Shown one piece after another: positions 1 through 8,414 of a DNA stretch of 64,000 bases. The notes beneath the pieces were generated by a model. That model was not told where the DNA came from. It made no database searches and saw nothing but the letters and a program-made list of their open reading frames with translations. Source of the DNA: a virus. Each line of letters opens with the position of its first letter. Position 1 is the first letter of the stretch. The position numbers and the translations under genes are program-made. Where the stretch lies: the IMG/VR virus record IMGVR_UViG_3300042568_001093, positions 1 to 64,000 of that record; one strand, 5' to 3'.

Positions 1-90
1 GGCGCCGCCCTGCGTGGCGAGGGTTATGCACACTTTGTAGCCGGCATATAGGCACAGCAAGCCTAGGCTGGCGTGGGTGTTTTTTAAAAA

Positions 91-311
91 TTGTCACAAT
101 TCCCCGAAAGTGGGACATGCTTTTGTGACGGAGCGACCTTAGTACCCTTAAACTGATGACTTTAGCTCATAATCTTTAAACGAGTTATGTTTGGATTCCC
201 TAATATTATATACCGCCTGTTTAGACCTGTCAACCCCCTGCCGGGCCAGTTTGGCCATTGTCACAATATTGTCACATTTGGCTAGGTTTTGTTGTCACAC
301 AAATTGTCACA
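91..311. repeat. Five TTGTCACA iterons
   Basis: Exact TTGTCACA copies lie at 91-98, 258-265, 269-276, 292-299 and 304-311. The last four are spaced 11, 23 and 12 bases apart, close to one helical turn or a multiple of it, as expected of binding sites for a multimeric protein. No convincing gene covers them. An initiator or operator array is inferred, not shown. Confidence 0.7.
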
Positions 312-338
312 AAAGTTGGCTTTTATTGACATGGGGGG

Positions 339-580
339 CCCCCTCACATTTTGGCTAAAAAGTGCACAAAACTGCATCGTTTTGCTAAAAAATGTGAAGG
401 GGGGATGGCTAACAAAAGTGTGATGGGGGGTAAAAATGGCCTATTTTTATTAGGGGCAAGTGTGAGATCCCTTGCTATGTCTAGGTCGTATTTCGCTGGG
501 AAATCCTGCTCGATAAATGCAAGTGTGATGGGGGACCCCCCCTCTTCACATTCTTTTTTAGCTTAAAATGTGAGGGGGGG
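339..580. repeat. TGTGA-plus-G-run repeats in both orientations
   Basis: TGTGA followed by a run of five to seven G occurs on the plus strand at 393-404, 419-430, 524-534 and 569-580, and on the minus strand at 339-348 and 536-550. TGTGA is also the complement of the core of the upstream TTGTCACA repeats, so the whole 1-600 stretch is built on one pentamer. A GGGGG/CCCCC palindrome sits at 530-542. A 71-codon TTG-start frame across this area is mostly these repeats and is not called as a gene. Confidence 0.65.
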
Positions 581-635
581 TATAGGGCTTTTTCGATGGA
601 CAGCTTAATAATTTTTTTCCTTTGGTGAGGTGGAC

Positions 636-691
636 AATTGCAAAATTTTTAATTGCAAAACTATTACCAACTAACCTGTAACAGTTTAAAG
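636..691 (+). promoter_or_regulatory. Direct repeat and AGTTTAAAG element before the first gene
   Basis: AATTGCAAAA is repeated at 636-645 and 651-660 with a 15-base period. AGTTTAAAG lies at 683-691, about 21 bases before the ATG at 713. The same nonamer precedes many other transcription units in this window. No good sigma70 -35/-10 pair is visible. Confidence 0.4.
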
Positions 692-712
692 GTCTGAAGA
701 ATTAGAACTCAT

Positions 713-1798
713 ATGGCAAAAGACTCCGAATTAATTTTGCTATCTGATACTTACAAACTAACTGAAATAACATCCCCAGAAAGCCGGGATCAACTGGTCT
801 CGACGCTTAGGGCCCTTGATGGGAGAAAATTAACTGACCTCGAGCTGAGGACATATTTCGATTCTCTCAAGATCGCCATGGGAGCCTTTATTCAAAAGGT
901 GAGCATTCTTGAGGCTAATATATACGACCTAAGAAGAGAGCAGAGAGCGGCCGAGGCGAGGATGGAGTCTATGTATCTAAAAGCCCAACTCGAAATCCAG
1001 TCTCTCAAACAGGAGATAACTGAAATCAAACTCTCAAAGAGCAGGATTAATCAAATCGTTAAAGTAGCCGAGGCTCTCCAGGGTAATGCCTACGCCCCCT
1101 ATGCGATTAAGTCCCTCGTTGAGGGAGTTGTTGGGCAACCTACTAATAAAAAAGTTAGTAAGCAGAATGTTAAGCTACCAACCGACTATCCTAATCGCCT
1201 AGAGTTTGCTCAATTAAATGGGTTTAAGTGGAATCAAAATAATCGTGAGCCAGCCAAGGACTCTAAGAAACTCCAAGTGCTAGAGGAGTGGGAGGATCAG
1301 TTCTGTCGCATAGAGAAGCTCACAATAGAGCAGATACTTGATAAGAGGTATATTTCCACGTTAGGAGCCGGGGCTATTGCCGGCGCGCTTATGTACCTCG
1401 AGCGGGAACTAGGTCAGGCTTTGGAGGCTAGGAAGTCCCTCTCAGTATTTAATTGCTATCAAAAAGCTATCAAACTATACCAAGAAAAGCAACTCCAGGG
1501 TGATTCTGAGTTACTAACTAACTTTGATTTTAAAGGCCTAGTTTCGGGCAGTTTTGTGCACCTTTCCGATGAGGAGAGCAGTAACCTCATAAAACGGCTT
1601 GAAACAAGGGCTTTAGCAACGGTACCGCAAGGGATCTCGTGCCTCAAAAAGCTTATATCAAAAAAGATGCTCCCCACCGCCATAAAGTACGATGAAGAGC
1701 ATGCAACAGACTCGGCTAAACTTTACGCCATTCAATCAGGCCATTACGACTCCCAACTTGAAGAACTACTCAATAAATATGAGTTGAACCGTCAATAG
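713..1798 (+). CDS. Unknown protein with N-terminal coiled coil
   Basis: 361 residues, not recognised. Residues about 50-115 are heptad-like and rich in E, K, R and L, so a coiled coil is likely. The remainder is mixed and soluble, with no signal peptide or membrane segment. ATG at 713 is the first start in frame; its ribosome site is weak. It is the first gene after the TGTGA repeat region, so a role linked to that DNA is possible but unsupported. Its 3' end overlaps the convergent minus-strand gene by 29 bases. The frame has coherent composition throughout. Confidence 0.75.
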   Translation: MAKDSELILLSDTYKLTEITSPESRDQLVSTLRALDGRKLTDLELRTYFDSLKIAMGAFIQKVSILEANIYDLRREQRAAEARMESMYLKAQLEIQSLKQEITEIKLSKSRINQIVKVAEALQGNAYAPYAIKSLVEGVVGQPTNKKVSKQNVKLPTDYPNRLEFAQLNGFKWNQNNREPAKDSKKLQVLEEWEDQFCRIEKLTIEQILDKRYISTLGAGAIAGALMYLERELGQALEARKSLSVFNCYQKAIKLYQEKQLQGDSELLTNFDFKGLVSGSFVHLSDEESSNLIKRLETRALATVPQGISCLKKLISKKMLPTAIKYDEEHATDSAKLYAIQSGHYDSQLEELLNKYELNRQ

Positions 1799-3002
1799 AA
1801 ACGATCTTTCTCACCGAGCAGGAATTAAAGAGAAGTTTGCTACTAATCCCATGTTTATCATAGATCTTGTTATTAACCCCGTTGAAGATACGGTATTTAT
1901 CATCAGAGTCTAATACAGTAGCCCAAGTCCCAAATGACTTTGAGCGTATAAAAAACTCCTTGGCGTTAAAGGAACATTGACTGATATCCTTCATCCATTC
2001 TTGAACACGTAGATTCATTACTGGACCGAATTCATAAACCACCTCCTTCAGATCATATTTGTTAAAAAACTCATAGATCTGTTCAAAATCACTGGGAGTT
2101 CTCTCCGAGCAATTAAATTTACTTCTAACATAACCGCAAAGGACGTTAATAAAGGTCCTCCGGTGATCTGAGAGGAGGTACTTATCTCCACCAACTGTTT
2201 GTATTATTTTAAGAGTTTTAGCGATAAAATCAATTTTCTCAGAACTAATCATGTTCCAGTAATCGACCCAATGCATGGTATGACTACGGGAAACCATCAC
2301 AAGCCTAGCAAATAACTTGATGAGATACTCCTTATCTTCTTGTGATTTTGCCTCAAGAAACTCTTTAATGGTCCTATTAAAGAAGTCTACATAGACTCTT
2401 TTTTTAGCCGAGCTAGACGCTATTCCTGTTGTAGACAGGACATGCATCAGGTCCTCTTTCCCTATAACATTAACCTTATAGAGCATCAAGATGCTCTCAA
2501 GATCAAAGCAACAATAAGTCTGCTTACAGTGAATAGATTCTTTTGCAATAAGCTGGATGTTATTAAATGCAGATTTGTTCTTAAGAACTCTGTCTAGAGC
2601 AGATTTAGACCCAAATGCAAGGCAACAATTCAACGCCTCGGCGGTTAGATTTTTGCTAAGAAGAATGGCTCTGTTATAGAGATCGCCATTAATCCCCACA
2701 CTTTGATACTTTCCATACTTGACAAAGAAAGCATGTGGGTCTTCGTAGGCCTCATATACTTTTCCTATCCAAGGATCAGAATCAAACATCTGAATCATTT
2801 GAAACCCTGGGTTCTCAAGTACCTCCTCAAGGTACAGCCTAGAGGCAGTTCTTAGAACAAGAGTAGAGGCATTAGGGTTTGAGGCTACGGCTTTTCTAAT
2901 TTTTACCGAGGTAGTACCATGCCAAAGCTCGGTAAGAACTTCTTCTGGAGTAGACTCATCTTGAGCCAACTCCAGCATATGAGCTAATTCTTCCTTTTTC
3001 AT
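1770..3002 (-). CDS. Unknown protein with N-terminal variant leucine-rich/HEAT-like repeats
   Basis: 410 residues, function not recognised. The first ~70 residues (STPEEVLTELW, VRKAVASNPN-like, STLVLRTASR) resemble leucine-rich variant repeats, short helical repeats that usually mediate protein binding. The rest has scattered Cys and aromatic residues but no catalytic motif I know. It starts four bases inside the end of the zinc-protein gene (2999-3220), so the two are translationally coupled on the minus strand. The repeat assignment is by eye. Confidence 0.7.
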   Translation of the reverse strand: MKKEELAHMLELAQDESTPEEVLTELWHGTTSVKIRKAVASNPNASTLVLRTASRLYLEEVLENPGFQMIQMFDSDPWIGKVYEAYEDPHAFFVKYGKYQSVGINGDLYNRAILLSKNLTAEALNCCLAFGSKSALDRVLKNKSAFNNIQLIAKESIHCKQTYCCFDLESILMLYKVNVIGKEDLMHVLSTTGIASSSAKKRVYVDFFNRTIKEFLEAKSQEDKEYLIKLFARLVMVSRSHTMHWVDYWNMISSEKIDFIAKTLKIIQTVGGDKYLLSDHRRTFINVLCGYVRSKFNCSERTPSDFEQIYEFFNKYDLKEVVYEFGPVMNLRVQEWMKDISQCSFNAKEFFIRSKSFGTWATVLDSDDKYRIFNGVNNKIYDKHGISSKLLFNSCSVRKIVSIDGSTHIY

Positions 3003-3220
3003 CGACGTTTCCGGTCAGTGAGGAGCTTCACAAAGATTTCATACCACATCTCTTGAGAGCATTCCTCACTGCAGCAGTATTCTACTGCATAGACCGATTT
3101 ATAATGAGTCTTTTTTCCGCAAACTCCACAGTACCCCACGTGGTCCTGTTGGCGATAGACATCATTTTGATATTCTACCCAGGGCTTAGAGCGAAAGAGT
3201 TTTTTGATTTGTTGGGCCAT
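2999..3220 (-). CDS. Small zinc-finger-like protein
   Basis: 73 residues. CGVCGKK followed by CCSEEC gives two cysteine pairs (C-x2-C and C-x3-C) about 16 residues apart, a likely single structural zinc site. The C-terminus is basic (DRKRR). ATGA overlap with the 410-residue gene downstream implies coupled expression. DNA or RNA binding is plausible; no specific function can be assigned. Confidence 0.65.
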   Translation of the reverse strand: MAQQIKKLFRSKPWVEYQNDVYRQQDHVGYCGVCGKKTHYKSVYAVEYCCSEECSQEMWYEIFVKLLTDRKRR

Positions 3221-3243
3221 TTTTCCGTGGCTTGATTACCTGG

Positions 3244-3510
3244 TTATTCTACCTCGCCATCACGGCCTATGTCAACCACTGATTCAGATTTTTTACCCTC
3301 TGTAATAAATCTTTCTCTCACCTTGCGTTTCTTATCCCTAACGCGCCTGAGTTCTCTACGCGCCAACGCAAAAATCCGCCACATTACTTCTGACATTGAA
3401 GCATCTTCGAATAAATCTCTCCATTCATCGAGTTGAAGAGCGACCTCCTCACGAACTCGAATGGTTCTATATTTAATAGACTTGGGCTTGGACTCTTTTT
3501 GAAAAACCAC
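3244..3510 (-). CDS. Ribbon-helix-helix-like putative regulator
   Basis: 88 residues. Residues ~14-50 (KYRTIRVREEVALQLDEW, then SMSEVMWRIF) fit the ribbon-helix-helix plan: a short basic beta strand followed by two helices with SxSEV at the second. The C-terminal half is strongly basic. It is the first gene of a three-gene minus-strand unit and lies opposite the 122-residue gene across a 62-base intergenic, a typical place for an autoregulator. The fold call is by pattern only. Confidence 0.6.
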   Translation of the reverse strand: MVFQKESKPKSIKYRTIRVREEVALQLDEWRDLFEDASMSEVMWRIFALARRELRRVRDKKRKVRERFITEGKKSESVVDIGRDGEVE

Positions 3511-3572
3511 GGGATTAATGTAACAAACAGTTTATGGTAGTATAGCCATTATCCAATCTTAAACGGTTAATA

Positions 3573-3941
3573 ATGAAAAAAGAAAGGCAATGGCCTGAGG
3601 TCTTTGTCGAGGTTGAGTTCCTAAAAAGAACGGATATCATCAACAAAGTTCTACGAGTCGATTCTACTACATATAACGTAAACTTTGAACATCCTGTTCT
3701 TGGGCAAATCGTGGAGATATTTGAAATCCATGATAAGGATACTCTGTGCCTAAAGTCTATATATCCTGTGGATATGCAAGATGAGCAAGAAGAAATTGAA
3801 ATAGTAAAAGACTATTACAATAACTTCCTTCTTGATGGGCATGAAACTTACCTTGAGTATTTCAATCAAGAGATCGGATATTTTCTATTGTCAAGAAATG
3901 TAAAAGAAGTGGAAAATCCTTTCGGTACCAGAGTAAAATAG
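3573..3941 (+). CDS. Hypothetical acidic protein
   Basis: 122 residues, not recognised. Soluble, rich in E/D/V/Y, with alternating beta-like and helical stretches and no cysteine cluster. ATG at 3573 is close to the divergent intergenic. It precedes the topoisomerase gene by 19 bases and probably shares its transcript. Confidence 0.65.
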   Translation: MKKERQWPEVFVEVEFLKRTDIINKVLRVDSTTYNVNFEHPVLGQIVEIFEIHDKDTLCLKSIYPVDMQDEQEEIEIVKDYYNNFLLDGHETYLEYFNQEIGYFLLSRNVKEVENPFGTRVK

Positions 3942-3960
3942 TAACGTTTGAGTTATCACT

Positions 3961-5862
3961 GTGTCAACAGAAATCATCCCAGTATCCCTAAAAGAAGAGT
4001 TACAGAGTAGTTATCTCACCTACTCCGTGGCGATCTTCAACCGGGCTCTACCCTCTGTCACCGATGGACTTAAGTCCGCTCAACGCCGAATTATCCTCGG
4101 CCTTAAAGATCTCAATCTTCGTCCTGATGGCCAATACAAGAAAGTATCGAGGCTCGAGGGCCATGTCCTCGGCTCGTACCACCCGCAAGGCGGCTGCGCT
4201 GGTACGGCTATTAATATGGGTCAATCTGATTCTTTTCGGTATCTTCTTACTGACATCCATGGCAACGTTGGAGGTAGTATTCAATCCGGGCCGAGCGTCG
4301 GTCAATCCATTTCTGAAGACGCTCCGGCAGCTGCAAGATACCTTGAGGTGAAGACTAGCGCCCTCACCCAACGACTTTACATCACCGAGATAGATAAGTA
4401 TAGTTGCCAATGGCGAGATAACTATGACGGCTCGACGAAAGAAGTCATTGAGATTGTCCCCGTTATCCCGGCCCTTCTTATCAACGGGGCGCAGGGTATC
4501 GCAGCAGGTTACGCCTGTCATCATGTCCCTTATAACCTTTCCGAGGTGATCAAGGGCACTATTGAATATATTAAAAATCCACGCATTACTCCTAAGCGCC
4601 TATTCTCCTTCATCAAGGGACCCGATCTGCCCAATGGCGCTCGGATTTTAAACGATGAGGCAGTGTTTAATGCTTTTGAAAAGGGCAGCGGATCTCTCAA
4701 GACTTATGGTACTTGGGAGGTAAAAAAAGTCCAACACGGAAAACGGTCTACTCGAGATGCTATTATTATTACCTCTTTGGCTAGCGGGAGCTCAGAACGC
4801 TTCCTTGAAAAACTCAAGGACTCAGTCGAATCAGAAAAAATCGTGGGTGTCATCGATGCCCAAGACCACTCATCCCGTGACGGTATTGAAATCCAAGTCA
4901 TCCTAAAGACCGGAGTAGAAGCAAATACCGTAATCTCCCAACTTCTTGCCTTTACAAACCTGGCAGATAGCATTGGCGTTAATGCCACGGCCATCTCTAG
5001 TGGCCTCCCTACCATCTTCGGGGTGAAGGATATCATTGCCGAGTGGTACGGGGCACGATGCGAAGCCCTAAAGTCTAGGTATGTGGCTGAGTGCGACAAA
5101 CTTTCTTCCCGAGTCCACATCCTTGATGGCCTTTTAACCATCTTGGCGGATATCGATGAGGTAATTAAACTCATTAGGGGTTCGAAGACCAAGGAGATCG
5201 CGGCCGGGAAGCTTAAAAAGCGCTGGAAGTTGAGCGATATCCAGGTCCAGGCGGTCCTCTCCATGCCTCTCAGCCGATTGGTGGGGGTAGAGCGCCTTGA
5301 ACTGGAGAGCGAGAAGGCCGATCTTGAGGCAAAAATTGCCAATCTGACCGAGATCGTGACAAATTCAGCCAAAATGGATGGGCATATCATCTCCCAGATC
5401 AGCGATTTCAAAGAATTTGCTGATAAACGCCGGAGTATGTTGGTTGAAAAGCAAGAAATTGGTATTGAGAAAGCCAAAATCACCACTCAATCTGGCACGC
5501 GTAGGGTGAAGATGCCGAGTCCGAAGGATCGGATCAAAGAAGAGGGGAAAAGGATCGGTATGAAGAGGTCTGAGTTGAGTAAATTCTTCACTCAAGTGGC
5601 CGGAAAGACCAACATCAAGGCAGAATGGGACCAATTTAAAGAAGATTGGAATCACTCCCAACAACTTTTAACCCGTAAAGGGCGCGCAGAGCGCAAAATC
5701 CTACTCGATAAGATGAAAGAATCGGCTACTAAGAAGGGAATGCCATCTAGGGGTAAGCATTCTTGGACTTCTTTCATGAAAGAGAGGGAAGATGCTAAGA
5801 TTAAGAGCATTGAGAATGACCTCAAGGAATGGATGAAGAACATTCCTAAGCCTAGCAAATAA
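3961..5862 (+). CDS. Type IIA DNA topoisomerase subunit A (gyrase/topo IV A-like)
   Basis: 633 residues. This is the DNA-cleaving subunit that cuts duplex DNA through a tyrosine while an ATPase B subunit (not in this window) drives strand passage. LKSAQRRIILGL and HPQGGCAGTAINMGQ are the winged-helix and cleavage region. The catalytic pair is R126-Y127 in AAARYLEVK. GAQGIAAGYACHHVPYN follows as in GyrA/ParC, then a coiled coil and QVQAVLSMPLSRL. The gyrase C-terminal beta-pinwheel is absent. Residues ~500-633 are instead a Lys-rich tail unlike the GyrA domain. T4 gp52 (about 440 residues) also lacks a pinwheel. The start is GTG with no clear ribosome site. A terminator follows at 5878. Confidence 0.93.
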   Translation: MSTEIIPVSLKEELQSSYLTYSVAIFNRALPSVTDGLKSAQRRIILGLKDLNLRPDGQYKKVSRLEGHVLGSYHPQGGCAGTAINMGQSDSFRYLLTDIHGNVGGSIQSGPSVGQSISEDAPAAARYLEVKTSALTQRLYITEIDKYSCQWRDNYDGSTKEVIEIVPVIPALLINGAQGIAAGYACHHVPYNLSEVIKGTIEYIKNPRITPKRLFSFIKGPDLPNGARILNDEAVFNAFEKGSGSLKTYGTWEVKKVQHGKRSTRDAIIITSLASGSSERFLEKLKDSVESEKIVGVIDAQDHSSRDGIEIQVILKTGVEANTVISQLLAFTNLADSIGVNATAISSGLPTIFGVKDIIAEWYGARCEALKSRYVAECDKLSSRVHILDGLLTILADIDEVIKLIRGSKTKEIAAGKLKKRWKLSDIQVQAVLSMPLSRLVGVERLELESEKADLEAKIANLTEIVTNSAKMDGHIISQISDFKEFADKRRSMLVEKQEIGIEKAKITTQSGTRRVKMPSPKDRIKEEGKRIGMKRSELSKFFTQVAGKTNIKAEWDQFKEDWNHSQQLLTRKGRAERKILLDKMKESATKKGMPSRGKHSWTSFMKEREDAKIKSIENDLKEWMKNIPKPSK

Positions 5863-5877
5863 AAAGTAACTGGTTAA

Positions 5878-5911
5878 GGTATAAGTGTTAATAGCTTATA
5901 CCTTTTTTTTT
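5878..5911 (+). terminator. Rho-independent terminator after the topoisomerase gene
   Basis: Perfect 8-bp stem GGTATAAG / CTTATACC (5878-5885, 5895-5902) followed by nine T. It ends only three bases before the ATG of the glycosyltransferase, so expression of that gene must come from read-through, attenuation control or a nearby start site. Confidence 0.85.
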
Positions 5912-5914
5912 ATT

Positions 5915-7207
5915 ATGTCTAATGCCCCGAAACTACCAAAAGTAGCAATTCTCCTTCTCCGAGGCCTTGAGGGGTGCGGAGTTAGTAACTATTCCCGCCA
6001 TATGAAGGGGTATTATGATTCCGTTGGTGGAGTATGTGATATTTTTGCGCTACAAACCAAAGTTGGTAGGTCTGATACCTCCTCCGATATGGATGTTAAG
6101 TTTTTTAAGTACGAAGATAAGCAAGAAGTTGTTGATAAAGTCAATTCTGGGTACGATGTGATTCTTATTTTCTCTGTCCCAGACACATCAGAACCCGATA
6201 CGGTTACAAATGGGTATGTTTCTGAGATTATTGAAAAAATCGACCGTAAAAAAGTAATGGTGAATCATGATCACCACGCTCATACATTTAAAAGAAACGC
6301 AGATTTTAAAAACGCGATCGAATCGTGCGATAAAGTCATGGCGCACTCACTAAATAAAACAAACTCGGGGTTTATTGAGTGGATGGAGAAGCAAAATGCA
6401 ATTATTCCTCCGATGGAGAAGATTGATATCTTTTTCCATGTCCCATTCATCCAGCATTTGATCAATCTTGAGAAGGATACCCGCAAAAAACGGGTCATCC
6501 ATGCCAGTAGAGCAGTCGCATGGAAACGTGGATCACTGATCCTCAATCTGCAAAAACTCCTCGCGGATAAAGGGTTTATCGCTGAGATGATCGGCTTTGA
6601 GCGTTCGATCGCCGGTTATACTCAACTTAAAAACTATGAAGGAGTGCTTGATTGGTTCAAATCCACTGACTTTATCAAGCCTATCAAAGGTCCTTCTCCA
6701 TTCTCCAACTCAAAAATAAATAGTCAACTTATGGATTGGCTCGATGAAGTCGGCCAAGATCCTCAATTTATGTACGTAATTGGTTCTTATGACTATCATC
6801 GTGGCCTGAAGAGAATTGCCGAGTCAGCTTTTGCTACTCAACCAAGAACTTTTGAGCATAATAAACTCTGCTATGGAAACACATTTATCGAATACCAGGG
6901 TATCGAAGCTGCTCTACTCTCAGTTCCTATCTACCACCGCCATTTCTTAGATAATGTCACTATACCTAATACAAACACCCTACTGAGTCAGACTGACACG
7001 TTTATCTCTATTGATGATGATGGTAGAGCTCTAGCCAAGGGTGGTCCTCAAGTGCTTGAGCCAGAAAAGTTTGTAGATATGCTCGAAGAAATTTGGGAAG
7101 ATGACAACAAGTATACCGAATATCGCAAGAAGTCTTCTGATTTTATGATGAAGTATTTTTCATCAGCGAGCATTGTCCCTAATCTCATGGAGAAAATTAT
7201 GTCATGA
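5915..7207 (+). CDS. Homologue of T4 DNA alpha-glucosyltransferase
   Basis: 430 residues from ATG 5915; an upstream GTG at 5885 would lie inside the terminator hairpin and is rejected. The N-terminus has LRGLEGCGVSNYS, nearly the same as the nucleotide-sugar loop of T4 alpha-glucosyltransferase (ARGLEGCGVTKFS). NHDHHAHTFKRN (H118-D119) matches the T4 QHDHSVLSLRRN segment holding its catalytic His-Asp. SRAVAWKRG matches RTTTWKG, and EYQGIEAALLSVPIY matches the C-terminal sugar-binding part. The T4 enzyme moves glucose from UDP-glucose to 5-hydroxymethylcytosine in phage DNA. Here it overlaps a UDP-galactopyranose mutase gene (ATGTCATGA), so the sugar may be galactofuranose. Substrate and product are inferred. 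Confidence 0.85.
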   Translation: MSNAPKLPKVAILLLRGLEGCGVSNYSRHMKGYYDSVGGVCDIFALQTKVGRSDTSSDMDVKFFKYEDKQEVVDKVNSGYDVILIFSVPDTSEPDTVTNGYVSEIIEKIDRKKVMVNHDHHAHTFKRNADFKNAIESCDKVMAHSLNKTNSGFIEWMEKQNAIIPPMEKIDIFFHVPFIQHLINLEKDTRKKRVIHASRAVAWKRGSLILNLQKLLADKGFIAEMIGFERSIAGYTQLKNYEGVLDWFKSTDFIKPIKGPSPFSNSKINSQLMDWLDEVGQDPQFMYVIGSYDYHRGLKRIAESAFATQPRTFEHNKLCYGNTFIEYQGIEAALLSVPIYHRHFLDNVTIPNTNTLLSQTDTFISIDDDGRALAKGGPQVLEPEKFVDMLEEIWEDDNKYTEYRKKSSDFMMKYFSSASIVPNLMEKIMS

Positions 7208-8328
7208 CAAAAGTCCTAGTAGTAGGGGCCGGGTTCTCCGGCTCTGTGGTAGCTCGTGAGTTGGCTAGTTTTGGTTGTAAAGTACATATAATCGACGAGA
7301 GGGAGCATATTGCTGGGAACTGCCACACTGAGCGAGATGAAAAGACCAATATCATGGTCCATACTTACGGACCCCATATCTTCAATACAAATATCCCCAG
7401 GGTATGGGAATATGTAAATAAGTACGGGGAGTGGGTACCTTATGTCAATAGAGTAAAAGCCTCTATAGACTCTGGAGTTTACTCCCTACCAATCAACCTC
7501 CATACAATCAATCAGTTCTTCCAGACAAATTTTAATCCAGCGGAAGCTAAAAAATATATCCAAAAGTTAGCTAGCAAAGACTACCCTCAACCAACTAACT
7601 TTGAAGAACAGGCTCTTAGCATGATCGGTAAAGGTCTCTATGAAGCCTTCTTCAAGGGATATACTGAGAAGCAATGGGGATGTAACCCTACGTCTCTCCC
7701 AGCTTCGATCCTCAAGCGACTCCCTGTGAGGTTTAATTATGACGATAATTATTACAACTCAAAGTGGCAAGCAATTCCAAAGCATGGATATACCCAAATA
7801 GTTCAAAATATCATCTCCCATGAGAACATAACTCTTGAGCTGGGGAGGTCTTGGGATATTTCTGATAATGATAACTATGACTTGGTGATTTATACCGGAC
7901 CTATTGACAAATACTTCGACTACTCCCACGGACAACTGGGCTATAGAACTGTATTCTGGGAGAAAGAATATGGCAGAGGAGACCTTCAAGGAAACGCAGT
8001 TATAAACTACCCATCTACCTACCAACTTTTCACCCGCGTACATGAGCATAAACATTTCACCCCTTGGGAATCTCATGATCAGTCAGTGATATTCACAGAG
8101 TTTAGTAAGGAAACAGAGCAAGGCGACATCCCCTATTACCCAAAGAGACTTTCAGATGATCTAGAGATTCTTTCTAAGTACCAAGAGGAAATTGCTAAGC
8201 AGACTAAAGTTAAGTTTGTTGGTAGGTTGGCTACTTATCGCTATTTGAATATGGATGCAATAATCTCCGAGGCGCTTGATCTCTCCGATACCATCAAGGT
8301 CGGTTTAAAGATAGATACTATGTCTTGA
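7204..8328 (+). CDS. glf: UDP-galactopyranose mutase
   Basis: 374 residues, a normal length. This flavoenzyme interconverts UDP-galactopyranose and UDP-galactofuranose. GAGFSG (8-13) is the FAD dinucleotide fold. EREHIAGNCH and TYGPHIFNT correspond to the family's HIGGN and GPHIFHT segments, and GRLATYRYLNMDAII near the C-terminus is the second flavin motif. Its ATG overlaps the stop of the DNA glycosyltransferase gene, strong evidence for joint function. Capsule or lipopolysaccharide synthesis is the usual context of this enzyme, but no such genes lie nearby. The psbA promoter begins within its last codons. Confidence 0.93.
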   Translation: MTKVLVVGAGFSGSVVARELASFGCKVHIIDEREHIAGNCHTERDEKTNIMVHTYGPHIFNTNIPRVWEYVNKYGEWVPYVNRVKASIDSGVYSLPINLHTINQFFQTNFNPAEAKKYIQKLASKDYPQPTNFEEQALSMIGKGLYEAFFKGYTEKQWGCNPTSLPASILKRLPVRFNYDDNYYNSKWQAIPKHGYTQIVQNIISHENITLELGRSWDISDNDNYDLVIYTGPIDKYFDYSHGQLGYRTVFWEKEYGRGDLQGNAVINYPSTYQLFTRVHEHKHFTPWESHDQSVIFTEFSKETEQGDIPYYPKRLSDDLEILSKYQEEIAKQTKVKFVGRLATYRYLNMDAIISEALDLSDTIKVGLKIDTMS

Positions 8329-8353
8329 TTTCCTGACATAGATGGGTTATAAT
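8325..8353 (+). promoter_or_regulatory. Sigma70-type promoter for psbA
   Basis: TTGATT (8325-8330), 17-base spacer, TATAAT (8348-8353), a near-consensus bacterial promoter 62 bases before the psbA ATG. With the terminator at 9524 it makes psbA a self-contained unit read by host RNA polymerase. Confidence 0.75.
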
Positions 8354-8414
8354 GATCCCATCGGAAGGTCAATTCCCTCCGAATATTTAACTTGAACATC
8401 GAAATTTTAATACT

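Noticed and set aside
351-566. 71-codon TTG-start frame in the left repeat region
   Set aside because: Its codons are mostly the TGTGA/G-run repeats, there is no ribosome site and the composition is unlike a protein.
4048-5858. Several long open frames antisense to the topoisomerase gene
   Set aside because: Shadows of the strong codon bias of the plus-strand gene; no ribosome sites or known motifs.
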